Assembly: GCF_021354595.1 (NCBI RefSeq)
Contig: NZ_JADWYJ010000004.1
Span: forward strand, 496,001-560,000
Direction of reading: 5' to 3'
DNA from: Maribellus sp. CM-23
GTDB lineage: Bacteria > Bacteroidota > Bacteroidia > Bacteroidales > Prolixibacteraceae
DNA length: 64,000 nucleotides
Positions 55,280-64,000 of the stretch are shown here, in pieces. Position 1 is the stretch's first letter. Each line of letters begins with the position of its first letter. The position numbers were made by a program, and so were the translations under genes. The notes under the pieces are model-generated. The model worked only from the letters and a program-made list of their open reading frames with translations. It had not been told where the DNA came from and searched no databases.

Positions 55280-57112
55280 TTAGTTCCAACCCGGAGTTTG
55301 AGTTAGGGTATAACCCTTGTCCAGGTATTCGCTGATTTGTGCATTTCCGATAGGAGCAAGATATACCCGATCCGTGAAAATATCGCGTTCGGCAATGCTT
55401 TCAGGAACAAAATACCCTACCATTTCAGCACTATTGGTTCCGTCGTAGGTTACAATTGTTCCGTTTTCTTTTGCTACTTTCAATACACCTTCTTTTTCTT
55501 CAACCAGCCACTCGGGAAATTCAGTCTGGAAATCAATCCACAAACCACGCATAATATCAGGATTTTCTGATGCTTTCATGTAATTGATTTTATTCCAGCG
55601 TTTAATATCCAGCAAGCGGGAGTGTTCGTATACAAACTCCATTCTGCGTTCGCGTCTGATCTCCCAAATCAATGCAGGGACATCGGTGTCGCGTTCCGGG
55701 TCATCCGGAATAGCATTTAACATCAAAGGAGCTGTTGGCGTAATGCCTTTCTCTGTTGCAACTGCATCAAGCGGGCGTTGACGGATGGCATTGATGGAGG
55801 CATCTAGGTCGGCCTGAGTAACTGCTGCTCCACTCATGGTGGCCATTTCTGCTTTTGCTTCAATCCAGTTTAACACAACTTCGGACAAACGCATAACAGG
55901 TGCATCGTTTGTATTGGTATTTGATCCATACATCGGAGGGTAGCTAGATCCATAAAGGGTAGGTCCAATCCTGTCGATGAACTTATCTGCATACAACAAA
56001 GTGGCCGATTCTTTCATCGGAGCATCCCAAAAGGTTGCTTCAAAACGTGGGTCGCGGGTGGCGATCATATTTGAGAGATCTAATTTATCTGCATTTTCAA
56101 CTGTCGAAAGCTGGTACGGTTTTCCGTCGTTACAGATAAATGCCTTAGCTAGTGCCAGGTTAGGAGCAGTTCCTTGTCCTTCTGTTAAGTTTGAATAAGA
56201 TGCAACATGGTGTGTTACCCCCAAGGCTGCATCGTAGTGCCGGTACATAATCACTTCTTTATTGCTTGCCAAGTCCTGAGATCCAAAAAGAGAGCGGAAA
56301 TCACTTGTAAAAGAATATTTCCCGGAGCTCATTACAATGTTGGCAGCTTTGACTGCTTGTTGCAGATATTTATTTGCCTTGGCAGTATTGTTCATGTGAT
56401 ATTTTTGCCAGGTGCCTTCAAACAGCATAAAACGGGAAATAAAACCGGCGGCGATGTAACGGTTGAGGTACTGCGCATTGCCGTCCGAAGTTCTCATATT
56501 CTCCAATACGTATTCAAAGTCTTCGTAAACTTTATCCATTACCATGGTGCGATCGTCCCGGTCTTTGTACAATGTATCCAGTTCAGAGTCTTCGATTACT
56601 CTGCCATAATAAGGAACATCTCCAAAAACACTAACCAAACGGCTGTATTCGTAGCCTCTGAAGAAGCGGGCAACAGCACTCCAGTGATTGTATGATTCGT
56701 CATTCAGAATACTCCCTTTCATTCCATCTATACGGTCGAGGTACAGGTTTGATTTTCTAACCCAGGAAAAGTTCCAAGTTGGGCCTGCATATGTCGTTTC
56801 CATACTGGGCGTTGAGCTTGTGCTTGCTCTTGAAGAGGGAGCCTGTGTTTCGAAACCACCTTGTTTCCCCCTTGAAGTAAAGTCGTCAGAAAAATAATAT
56901 CCACGTAATGGCGCATAAGCTGTTCCCCATGCTACGTTATATCCAACAAAGTAATTCTCGTAAAAACCATGGGAAAACAGACGGACATTGTTTTCCGAAG
57001 TCCAGTAGTTATCATCGTTCATCTCTGTCAGCGATGGCCTGTCCAGAAAATCGTCGCAGCCAATAAATACAAGCAGGATGAAGGTCATTAAAATTAAACT
57101 ATACTTTTTCAT
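55280..57112 (-). CDS. SusD/RagB-like surface lipoprotein
   Basis: This 610-residue protein has acyl Cys19 (LVFIGC). SusD-family marks include DDFLDRPSLTEMNDDNYWTSE, RFFRGYEYSRLVSVFGDVPYYG, RLSEVVLNWIEAKAEM, IRRERRMEFVYEHSRLLDIKRW and the C-terminal DRVYLAPIG and YTLTQTPGW. It is the lid partner of the SusC gene that ends 13 bases upstream. It is flanked by NamZ-, amidase- and NagZ-type genes, so the likely ligand is peptidoglycan glycan or muropeptides; inference from context. Confidence 0.94.
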   Translation of the reverse strand: MKKYSLILMTFILLVFIGCDDFLDRPSLTEMNDDNYWTSENNVRLFSHGFYENYFVGYNVAWGTAYAPLRGYYFSDDFTSRGKQGGFETQAPSSRASTSSTPSMETTYAGPTWNFSWVRKSNLYLDRIDGMKGSILNDESYNHWSAVARFFRGYEYSRLVSVFGDVPYYGRVIEDSELDTLYKDRDDRTMVMDKVYEDFEYVLENMRTSDGNAQYLNRYIAAGFISRFMLFEGTWQKYHMNNTAKANKYLQQAVKAANIVMSSGKYSFTSDFRSLFGSQDLASNKEVIMYRHYDAALGVTHHVASYSNLTEGQGTAPNLALAKAFICNDGKPYQLSTVENADKLDLSNMIATRDPRFEATFWDAPMKESATLLYADKFIDRIGPTLYGSSYPPMYGSNTNTNDAPVMRLSEVVLNWIEAKAEMATMSGAAVTQADLDASINAIRQRPLDAVATEKGITPTAPLMLNAIPDDPERDTDVPALIWEIRRERRMEFVYEHSRLLDIKRWNKINYMKASENPDIMRGLWIDFQTEFPEWLVEEKEGVLKVAKENGTIVTYDGTNSAEMVGYFVPESIAERDIFTDRVYLAPIGNAQISEYLDKGYTLTQTPGWN

Positions 57113-57125
57113 GATTGTGTCGATT

Positions 57126-60100
57126 TTAGAAATTTAACTGTAGACCAATTGACGCACTTTTAAAGGTTGGAGTCCCAACTCCCGTTCGGCTTAAATTATA
57201 GTTACTGTCGTTCCACATAGAGTAACCGGCAATTTCTTCCGGATCAATTGGCAGATCGCGCAGATGATCAAACGTGAAGAAATTTTCAAGTGATATGTAT
57301 ACCCGAAGACTGTTCAAACTTGCTTTTTGAACAAGCTCGGCGGGAAGAGTATATCCAAATGTGATGTTTTTAATTCTCAGGTAAGCCATATTAAGCAGAT
57401 ACTTTGATTGAGGAACCATGTTTAGACTTGTGCTACTTCCCGCCAGGTTATATGGGCGTGGATAGAAAGCATCAGTACGGTCTTCTCTCCAGAAATCGCT
57501 GGCCATTGCTTCGGGCATTGCACCGTCAGAAGCATTAAACCCGGGAATCGCAAGGAATCCGTTACCCCAAATATCACGTTTCCCAACACCCTGGACAAAT
57601 ACAGAAAGATCAAAACCTTTGTAATCCGATCCGATTCTAAAACTGTATTCGTAACGTGGTGTAGTGTTGCCAATAACTTTCTGGTCACCGTGATCATCTA
57701 GTAGTCTGTTTCCATAATTGATTACTCCGTTTCCATCTAGATCTTTGAATTTTACGTCGCCGGGGCCAAACATAAAGTTGCCAGACTGAAGAAATCCTTG
57801 AGTAGCAGCTTTGGGATCTGAAAGCTGATATATTTCTTTCCCTTCTGGAGAAGTTGTTTTTACGAGTTCTCCGTTTGCATAGACAAAGTCTTCTTTTTGA
57901 TACAGACGATCGGTTTCGTAGCCCCATATTTCTCCGTACGTTTTGCCAACATACCAGCTGTTGATACTCTGGGTTGAGCCATATTTGGTGATCTTGGTTT
58001 TTGCGTCGGCCAATGTGGCAACAACGTTAATTCCCAAACCATTTTTAAACCGGTGGTTGAAATCTAACTGAACTTCGAAACCGTTGGTACGCAAAGAACC
58101 AAAATTGCCTTTAGGTGCCAAAGTTCCATAAGTTGTAGGCAAGCCTTCCTGAGGTACGATCATGTTTTCGGTATCACGTTGATACCAGTCGAAAGTAAGT
58201 CCCAGTTTATTGTCAATAAAGCGGGCATCGAAACCCAGGTCGAGGGTTGTAATGTCCTGCCAGGTGATAGATGCAGCTACCGAAGCAGGGGTTCCAAACT
58301 GGTAAAGTTTTGCTCCGCCAATGATCCAGTTGTTGTACCCTCCGCTCATAGTGGGTATATACAATGAATTATCTACAGTTTGATCTCCGATTGTTCCCCA
58401 CGATCCTCTCAGTTTCAAGGAGCTGAGTGCCGGTTGCAATCCCTGCATCCACTCTTCTTCGCTAATACGCCATCCTGCAGAGAATGATGGGAACCAACGC
58501 CACTGAAGATCTGAGGGAAACTTGGAAGTACCATCGTAACGAATGTTGGCTTCCAGTAGGTATTTTTCTTTTAGATTATAATTTATACGGCCAAAGAACC
58601 CAAGTTGAGATTCCCAGTATTCACCGCCGCCAGATGTTTGAGTTCCGGTTGCCAGATCAAACTGTGGGTTGTTATAGTCTATTAATTGTGTTTTCTGTGA
58701 CCAGTTAGACGCGACTTCGTATCCTACCCTGTTCATACCTGCCATGAAATTGAAACTGTGAATTTCATTAAGTGTAAGTGCATAAGTGGTGTTAAGGTTA
58801 ATGGTTGACCATTTTTTATTCTGAGCAATACGGTATACGTGGTCAGGATTTGAACCTACCCCGGTATAAGTCAACAAATCGAGTTGGTAGGCCCCCATGG
58901 CTCCTTCCGCGGTCGATGATACTTGTTCGCCTGCACTGTTAACATAGATTCGTTCACCGTTTTCGTTGAATTTCGGCAGCGCTGCACCCCAACTGTTACG
59001 CGCTGTATAGCGTGTTCCAGGCCTTTTATTAATGTATTCCTGGTCGGCATACGTATAATCAAAATTGATCTCCCAATCTTCAATTGGAGTGATAACGAAT
59101 CCTCCATTCATACTGGTGTAATTTATTTCTTGGAAAGCAGTGTTAGCCTGAGCTGTTTCTGATGCAGGGCTTCTGATTGGATCACCGTCTTCTGTTGTTA
59201 AAGGATAAATGGGACTCCAGCGGTAAAGATATAGCCATGGGTCGGCTGTAGTTGATGAAGTTGCATAGGGATATCTTTTTTCACGCTTGGAGAAAATAGA
59301 TCCGGCATGAACTCTTAGCCAGTTATTGACCTCAGTCCCCACTTTAACCGAACCGTTGTAGCGTTTAAAGTCGTCTTCTTTGGCGGTTTTCATCATTCCT
59401 GTCTGATCCAGATAACCAAAGCTGATGTTGTAATCTGTTTTTCCCGATCTGCCGTTTACTGAAAGATTATGTTGTTGGGTTGGTGTCCATTCTTTGATCA
59501 TGTAATCATAAGGATCATAAGTCCGTAGCCCAAGCTTATAATTGTTGGCATCAACGTACCAGTCGCGACCGTAGACCATCGGGTCGTTGGGTTTCACAAC
59601 GCCACCCCATTGTTGTTCCCACTCTACTGCTTTTTCATAGCTGTCGCGGGTAACTTTCCAGAAGGCTCCGGTGGCCGTTGCACCTACTCTTTCAGCTGCT
59701 AAAATGGAATATTCCAGAGCATCAACTCCTCCCATTTCAATTTTCTTGGAAATGTTTTGGAATGACAGGTTGGCAGAATAAGATACCTTTACGCTTTCTG
59801 TTGATGCTCCCTTCTTAGTAGTAATAAGGATTACCCCGAAAGCACCTTTGGCTCCATAAATAGAGGCAGAAGCAGCATCTTTTAAAATAGAGATTGATGC
59901 AATGTCGTCCGGATTTATCAACTGGATAGAAGGAATCTCAACGTTATCAAGTAAGATAAGCGGAGCAGTGCCACCTTCGAATGAAGCCAGCTGACCACGG
60001 ATTTTCAGAATCGGATCGGATCCGATTTCTCCACTTGGAACGACAACGTTCAACCCAGGGGTTAATCCTTGCAACCCGCGGCCAACATCGGGAATAGGAC

Positions 60101-60494
60101 GGGCTTCGAGCTCTTTAGTATCAACCGAAGCGACGGCTCCCGTTAGATTGGTTTTTTTTTGGGTTCCATATCCCACCACCACAACTTCGTTTAACTCGGC
60201 CGATGTTGATTCGAGTACAATGTTGTATGTAGAAGAACTGCCAACTACAATCTCTTGCGATTCCATCCCAATGAAACTGACTTGTAGTGTAGCGTTTGTT
60301 TTAACCGTGATACTGAATTTACCATCAATGTCAGTAATGGTGCCATTCGTAGTACCTTTTTCGACTACTGATACACCAGGCAGTGGTTCATTTGTCGACT
60401 TTTCCCGTATAATCCCGGAAATCAGACGTTCCTGCGCAAAAACCAGGTTTAAGCATATAGACAGGAAAAAAATTAATAATAAGCCTTTTTTCAT
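57126..60494 (-). CDS. SusC-like TonB-dependent transporter (no STN domain)
   Basis: This 1122-residue protein has a signal peptide to about residue 20 (NLVFAQ), a carboxypeptidase-D-like domain (about 22-98), a plug (NEVVVVGYGTQKKTNLTGAVAS and ASISILKDAASASIYGAKGAFG) and a barrel ending in SIGLQLNF. It is the outer-membrane half of the glycan-branch SusCD pair in the peptidoglycan cluster. Its N-terminal domain is similar to that of the SusC at 47316, but the barrels differ, indicating different cargos. The upstream 156-base gap to the GH3 gene shows no clear TAnnTTTG promoter. Confidence 0.95.
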   Translation of the reverse strand: MKKGLLLIFFLSICLNLVFAQERLISGIIREKSTNEPLPGVSVVEKGTTNGTITDIDGKFSITVKTNATLQVSFIGMESQEIVVGSSSTYNIVLESTSAELNEVVVVGYGTQKKTNLTGAVASVDTKELEARPIPDVGRGLQGLTPGLNVVVPSGEIGSDPILKIRGQLASFEGGTAPLILLDNVEIPSIQLINPDDIASISILKDAASASIYGAKGAFGVILITTKKGASTESVKVSYSANLSFQNISKKIEMGGVDALEYSILAAERVGATATGAFWKVTRDSYEKAVEWEQQWGGVVKPNDPMVYGRDWYVDANNYKLGLRTYDPYDYMIKEWTPTQQHNLSVNGRSGKTDYNISFGYLDQTGMMKTAKEDDFKRYNGSVKVGTEVNNWLRVHAGSIFSKREKRYPYATSSTTADPWLYLYRWSPIYPLTTEDGDPIRSPASETAQANTAFQEINYTSMNGGFVITPIEDWEINFDYTYADQEYINKRPGTRYTARNSWGAALPKFNENGERIYVNSAGEQVSSTAEGAMGAYQLDLLTYTGVGSNPDHVYRIAQNKKWSTINLNTTYALTLNEIHSFNFMAGMNRVGYEVASNWSQKTQLIDYNNPQFDLATGTQTSGGGEYWESQLGFFGRINYNLKEKYLLEANIRYDGTSKFPSDLQWRWFPSFSAGWRISEEEWMQGLQPALSSLKLRGSWGTIGDQTVDNSLYIPTMSGGYNNWIIGGAKLYQFGTPASVAASITWQDITTLDLGFDARFIDNKLGLTFDWYQRDTENMIVPQEGLPTTYGTLAPKGNFGSLRTNGFEVQLDFNHRFKNGLGINVVATLADAKTKITKYGSTQSINSWYVGKTYGEIWGYETDRLYQKEDFVYANGELVKTTSPEGKEIYQLSDPKAATQGFLQSGNFMFGPGDVKFKDLDGNGVINYGNRLLDDHGDQKVIGNTTPRYEYSFRIGSDYKGFDLSVFVQGVGKRDIWGNGFLAIPGFNASDGAMPEAMASDFWREDRTDAFYPRPYNLAGSSTSLNMVPQSKYLLNMAYLRIKNITFGYTLPAELVQKASLNSLRVYISLENFFTFDHLRDLPIDPEEIAGYSMWNDSNYNLSRTGVGTPTFKSASIGLQLNF

Positions 60495-60650
60495 GATAGA
60501 TAAGGTTTAGAAAATTAATTTAATTAAACGTTAGTATTCATAATTTGTAGTTCTCGAGATGCAAGGCAAAACGTGCGTTATTTATTTAGAGAACGAAATT
60601 TTACTTGCACCATCTATTTTCTAATACATCTTATATTAGTGTAGTATCAG

Positions 60651-63600
60651 TTACTTCCTCATTTCATCATAGAATGTTTGCAGAACCTGGGATCTAACAT
60701 TCAGTTTGCCAAGCATATTTGTTTCACGCGTTGGATAGACACGGTTACTCAGAAAGATGTAAATGAGGTTGTAAGTGGGGTCGGCCCATACAAATGTTCC
60801 GGTAAAACCGGAATGCCCGAAACTATCGGGGCTCGCTCCCGGGCAAGGATAGCTTTGCTCGGGTGTTACTTCTTTATTGTTTAACAATGGTTTGTCGAAA
60901 CCGAGTCCGCGCCGGTTGTTATTTTCTGGAAACTGAACACGGGTAAATTCTTCCATGGTTTTTCTGCTCAGGTACTGATTTCCTCCGTATGTTCCCATTT
61001 GCAGGTACATTTCCATCAGCTTGGCAAGGTCGTTGGCATTGGCAAAAAGGCCCGCATTGCCTGAGAAGCCACCAAAAACAGCAGCTGCCTCGTCGTGCAC
61101 GGTTCCCTGAATTTGCCGCTTCCGGTAGTGGACGTCGTATTCCGTTGGCACAATCCGGTCAAGCGGAAATTTATCGAGCGGATTGTAGGTAATGTTGTAT
61201 GCTCCCAGCGAGTGGTAGAAATTATTGTCCAGAAATTCAGCATAGGTCTGACCGGACAGATTTTCGGTAATCTGCGGAATGATCAGAAATGAAAGGCCAC
61301 TGTAAACATATTTTCCCGGAGGATTTAGTTTCGATTTGCGGATATCTTTGTAGATCCTTTTTTTGAATTTATTTTTCAGGAACAGGCCAGGCGCAACTTC
61401 CAACTGATAATCGTTGGTTTCCTGGACAGAATACCAGCGGTCTTCCAGTTTGTTGTCTTTTACTGTTTCTGTCCAATAGTTTAGGTAGGGGATTAGCCCG
61501 GCCTGGTGAGCAAGAATCTCGCGCCAGCCTAAATCTTCTTTGTCCGAAGAATGAAACAGGCTCTTTTTCCAGTCGGGCCAGTCATGCGAGAATTTATTGT
61601 CGAGATTGATTTTTCCTTCATCAGTTAATTTAAGAACAGCTGCAAGTGCACCTGAAATTTTGGTCACTGAAGCCAGGTCGTACAAATCGTCTTCCGAAAC
61701 CGGAGTACGCTGATGGTAGGTGTGAAAACCATAAGTTTTGCGAAAGATGATTTTTCCGTCTTTGGCTGCGAGGACACTACATCCGGGAGTGGCTTTTTTC
61801 TGAATCGCTTCTGAAACAATTGAGTCGATCCGGTGGTTAAGACGCTGGCCATTCATCCCCACTTCTTCCGGGATGGTGTATTTCAATCGCACAGCATTTT
61901 CAATGTTTATTCCGTCGCCAATTTTGTAATAGTTACCCAGGCTCACGGGCAGTTTTCCCGATGCGCCAATTCCGCCGAAAATCAGCTGGGCTGCCAGTTC
62001 CTGAACCAGCGAATCGTTTTGGTAAGCCATTATCAGTCCGGCAGGCGGAGTAAAGTTTTTGACCTCGGCCAAAGCATACGGACTGGAGAAAAACACGGCA
62101 ATTGATTTTTTCTCATTAGCCAGGTAATTCAGCAAATTCTCCGTTTCGTGGGTCAAACCATACGATCTCTGTGGCCTGACTTTTTGCATATTGCCTACCT
62201 GCATCGAGTGTCTTCTTTTGCTTTCATACAAATGAAGACCCGTAACGACCAGGTTGTAATCTTTCAGCTTTGTTTTGACTTCTTCCAGTTCGGCGGCAGT
62301 AAATTGCTCCGGAAGAAAGAAGTTATCTGTTTTCGTGTATTTTGAAAGGATGTTCTGGAAAGGAGTTGGCGAGGTTCTGCCCACTGACAGGCAGGCTACT
62401 TTTAGAGTATCAAGTCCCTGAACCGGAATCAACTGGTTTTGGTTTTCGAGCAGGGTCAACGAAGCCTCGATCATTTTCCGTTTTACCAGTTCAGCCTGCG
62501 GATTGTTTAGGTCCTGCATCAGGTTAAAGGATGAAACACGGGAGAGTTTGTTTAACCCAGCCCAATATTTAGCTGCCAAAACTCTTCGGCATTTAAGATC
62601 AATCTCCTCCTGCGAAAGTAGTCCGTTTTCAACCGCATTTTTTATCCCGGCAATTGTTTGCTCCACATCTTTCGGAAATTCAATCACATCGTTGCCTGCT
62701 TTTAGTGCAAGTGCTTCAATTTCGCCTGGCTCGCCATACGTGCTGGCACCTGCCATATTCATTGCATCGGTAATTATCAGGCCGTTGAAGTTCCATTTGT
62801 CGCGCAGTATTCCGTTAATTATTTTAGGTGAAAGACTGGACGGAATACCTTCCTGCTCGTCTAATTGCGGAACATTCAGGTGGGCACTCATTACTCCGGC
62901 AATACCTTGCTCAACCAGCTTTTTGAACGGATACAATTCTACAGAATCGAGTCGTTCGGTTGAATAGGGAACAACCGGTAGGGTAAAATGCGAGTCGGAT
63001 TGTGTATCTCCGTGACCGGGAAAATGTTTGGCCACCGCAATAATGTTGTTTTCCTGTAAACCCTGCATGTAAGCCAGCCCGCAAGCAGCTACCTGCGCGG
63101 GAGATTCACCAAACGAACGCATCCCGATGATCGGGTTCTGAGGTTCGGTGTTGATGTCAACCACCGGCCCCAGGTTGACGTGAACCCCCAGGCGTTTCAT
63201 TTGCCGGGCCATTTCACGGGTTGTTTCTTTTATTAGTTCCGGGCTGTAAGACGCGCCCATCATCATATTGTAAGGAAAGGGAATAACGCCGGGCATGCGC
63301 ATACCCACTCCCCATTCAGCATCCATGGCAACAAACAGAGGTGTTTGTGCCGAAGCCTGGTAAACATTGGTTAATTCAACCTGTTCTTCCGGGTCGCCGG
63401 TGAAAAAGATCACACCCCCAAGGTTGTATTTTTTTATAAGTTCAGTTACTTTCAGCTGAGCAGCAATGTCGTTGTTAGCAGCAGTGTTTACCCATACCAG
63501 TTGGGCAATGCGCTGGTCCGGTGTAAGCGATTGAAATACTGAGTCTACCCACGGGTTTTCCAATAACTCATCCATTCTGAACTGGGCAAAGGTTTTTCCC

Positions 63601-63656
63601 CATGCCGCTGTAAAAATGAGGAGTAGTAGAATCGCTTTTTTTATCCTGTTTGTCAT
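60651..63656 (-). CDS. NagZ-like GH3 beta-N-acetylhexosaminidase fused to a serine beta-lactamase-fold domain
   Basis: This 1001-residue exported protein has a signal peptide to about residue 24 (GKTFAQ). The GH3 part carries the NagZ signature KHFPGHGDTQSDSH at 210-223, including the Asp221-His223 acid/base dyad, and the likely nucleophile Asp297 in IITDAMNM. A GH3 C-terminal domain follows (about 390-590). Residues about 625-1000 are a class C beta-lactamase/DD-peptidase fold with SVTK (Ser663, Lys666) and YSGLSF. NagZ removes GlcNAc from muropeptides. The second domain may act on D-Ala or esters. In Bacillus the equivalents ybbD and ybbE are separate genes beside namZ, so this is a natural fusion of neighbours. 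Confidence 0.93.
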   Translation of the reverse strand: MTNRIKKAILLLLIFTAAWGKTFAQFRMDELLENPWVDSVFQSLTPDQRIAQLVWVNTAANNDIAAQLKVTELIKKYNLGGVIFFTGDPEEQVELTNVYQASAQTPLFVAMDAEWGVGMRMPGVIPFPYNMMMGASYSPELIKETTREMARQMKRLGVHVNLGPVVDINTEPQNPIIGMRSFGESPAQVAACGLAYMQGLQENNIIAVAKHFPGHGDTQSDSHFTLPVVPYSTERLDSVELYPFKKLVEQGIAGVMSAHLNVPQLDEQEGIPSSLSPKIINGILRDKWNFNGLIITDAMNMAGASTYGEPGEIEALALKAGNDVIEFPKDVEQTIAGIKNAVENGLLSQEEIDLKCRRVLAAKYWAGLNKLSRVSSFNLMQDLNNPQAELVKRKMIEASLTLLENQNQLIPVQGLDTLKVACLSVGRTSPTPFQNILSKYTKTDNFFLPEQFTAAELEEVKTKLKDYNLVVTGLHLYESKRRHSMQVGNMQKVRPQRSYGLTHETENLLNYLANEKKSIAVFFSSPYALAEVKNFTPPAGLIMAYQNDSLVQELAAQLIFGGIGASGKLPVSLGNYYKIGDGINIENAVRLKYTIPEEVGMNGQRLNHRIDSIVSEAIQKKATPGCSVLAAKDGKIIFRKTYGFHTYHQRTPVSEDDLYDLASVTKISGALAAVLKLTDEGKINLDNKFSHDWPDWKKSLFHSSDKEDLGWREILAHQAGLIPYLNYWTETVKDNKLEDRWYSVQETNDYQLEVAPGLFLKNKFKKRIYKDIRKSKLNPPGKYVYSGLSFLIIPQITENLSGQTYAEFLDNNFYHSLGAYNITYNPLDKFPLDRIVPTEYDVHYRKRQIQGTVHDEAAAVFGGFSGNAGLFANANDLAKLMEMYLQMGTYGGNQYLSRKTMEEFTRVQFPENNNRRGLGFDKPLLNNKEVTPEQSYPCPGASPDSFGHSGFTGTFVWADPTYNLIYIFLSNRVYPTRETNMLGKLNVRSQVLQTFYDEMRK

Positions 63657-63699
63657 TACAATAATCAGTTAAACGAGATGAAAATGAGTTAATTCAGTA

Positions 63700-64000
63700 T
63701 TATACTTTTATAAATATTTTTTTGCGGTACAATACCCAGCCAATCAGCCAGAAAAAGCACACATGTGTCAGTGCAAAAAGCAATGAGCCGTTTAAGGGAC
63801 CGGCCAGAGGTTCAAAAATATGGTGGTACAGCCAGCTGTATCCATTGGTCATTTTTCCTTCGCCGTTATCAAAACGGATGATGCGCGACAGAGTGATGGC
63901 CCACAAACCCGAAAGAGCAAAAATGAAGAGCGGGTTCATTCCGAACACAACGAAGACCGACGTCCATTTTTTGTATGATTTAATATCGATTACCCAGATT
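63700..64000 (-). CDS. DUF5009/NagX-like multi-pass acyltransferase-family membrane protein (cut by window edge)
   Basis: Only the C-terminal 99 residues are present; the frame stays open to the right edge. The visible part has the family block YKKWTSVFVVFGMNPLFIFA, several hydrophobic helices (FALSGLWAITLSRII, LLFALTHVCFFWLIGWVLY) and a short basic tail. This matches the C-terminus of heparan-alpha-glucosaminide N-acetyltransferase-like proteins (COG4299/NagX). Relatives are linked to GlcNAc use, either as transporters or as transmembrane acetyltransferases. It lies 43 bases upstream of the NagZ-like gene, in the same direction. Confidence 0.8.
   Translation of the reverse strand, partial: IWVIDIKSYKKWTSVFVVFGMNPLFIFALSGLWAITLSRIIRFDNGEGKMTNGYSWLYHHIFEPLAGPLNGSLLFALTHVCFFWLIGWVLYRKKIFIKV

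Noticed and set aside
56207..56695. Plus-strand frame of 162 codons inside susD at 55280
   Set aside because: Antisense shadow; no start context or family similarity.

Overview
The window reads as a chromosomal segment of a Bacteroidota bacterium, probably a marine or sediment Bacteroidales/Marinilabiliales relative. The evidence is five SusC/SusD-type pairs (one SusC cut by the left edge), ECF sigma/FecR regulators, many lipoproteins, TAnnTTTG-type -7 promoter boxes and weak Shine-Dalgarno sites. The genus is inference. No phage, insertion sequence or CRISPR array was seen, and all long genes look intact.

Layout. (1) 1-7981, plus strand: a Sus-like operon of SusC (5' truncated), SusD, a lipoprotein endonuclease/exonuclease/phosphatase (EEP) enzyme, a three-repeat Ig-like lipoprotein and a second exported EEP enzyme. 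It has no glycoside hydrolase, so its substrate may be a phosphodiester or phosphomonoester. (2) 8418-8820: two identical tRNA-Lys(UUU) genes on the minus strand, each with its own promoter and terminator, in a tandem duplication. (3) 9056-14940: SLC13-type sulfate transporter, CysD, a CysN protein with a degenerate APS-kinase tail, and a UDP-glucuronate-epimerase-like enzyme. (4) 15193-17994: a beta-propeller/phosphoesterase fusion. (5) 18155-32377: ECF sigma, FecR, STN-type SusC, SusD, two paralogous unrecognised lipoproteins that look like glycoside hydrolases, and a GH36-like enzyme. (6) 32646-41113: a second ECF sigma, FecR, STN-SusC, SusD unit ending in a Cys-type sulfatase.

(7) 41560-64000 is the most interesting part. 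A CstA-type transporter (plus strand) faces a long run of minus-strand genes. In transcription order these are a NagX/DUF5009 membrane protein (cut by the window), a NagZ-like GH3 fused to a beta-lactamase-fold domain, SusC, SusD, a NamZ-like (GH171, DUF1343) exo-N-acetylmuramidase, an N-acetylmuramoyl-L-alanine amidase, a metallophosphoesterase/PQQ-propeller protein, a second SusC/SusD, an NlpC/P60 endopeptidase (YkfC-like) and a Tat-exported L-Ala-D/L-Glu epimerase (YkfB-like). Together these activities would dismantle peptidoglycan fragments: glycan strand, amide bond, stem peptide, then dipeptide epimerisation and uptake. I interpret the region as a Sus-organised muropeptide utilisation system with a glycan branch and a peptide branch, each with its own SusCD pair.

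Regulation. Strong hairpins lie between sigma and fecR, between fecR and susC, and immediately after all four complete susD genes that are followed by an untranslated gap. This suggests post-transcriptional tuning of SusCD level. Upstream of cstA there is a 41-bp-period array of perfect palindromes of unknown role.
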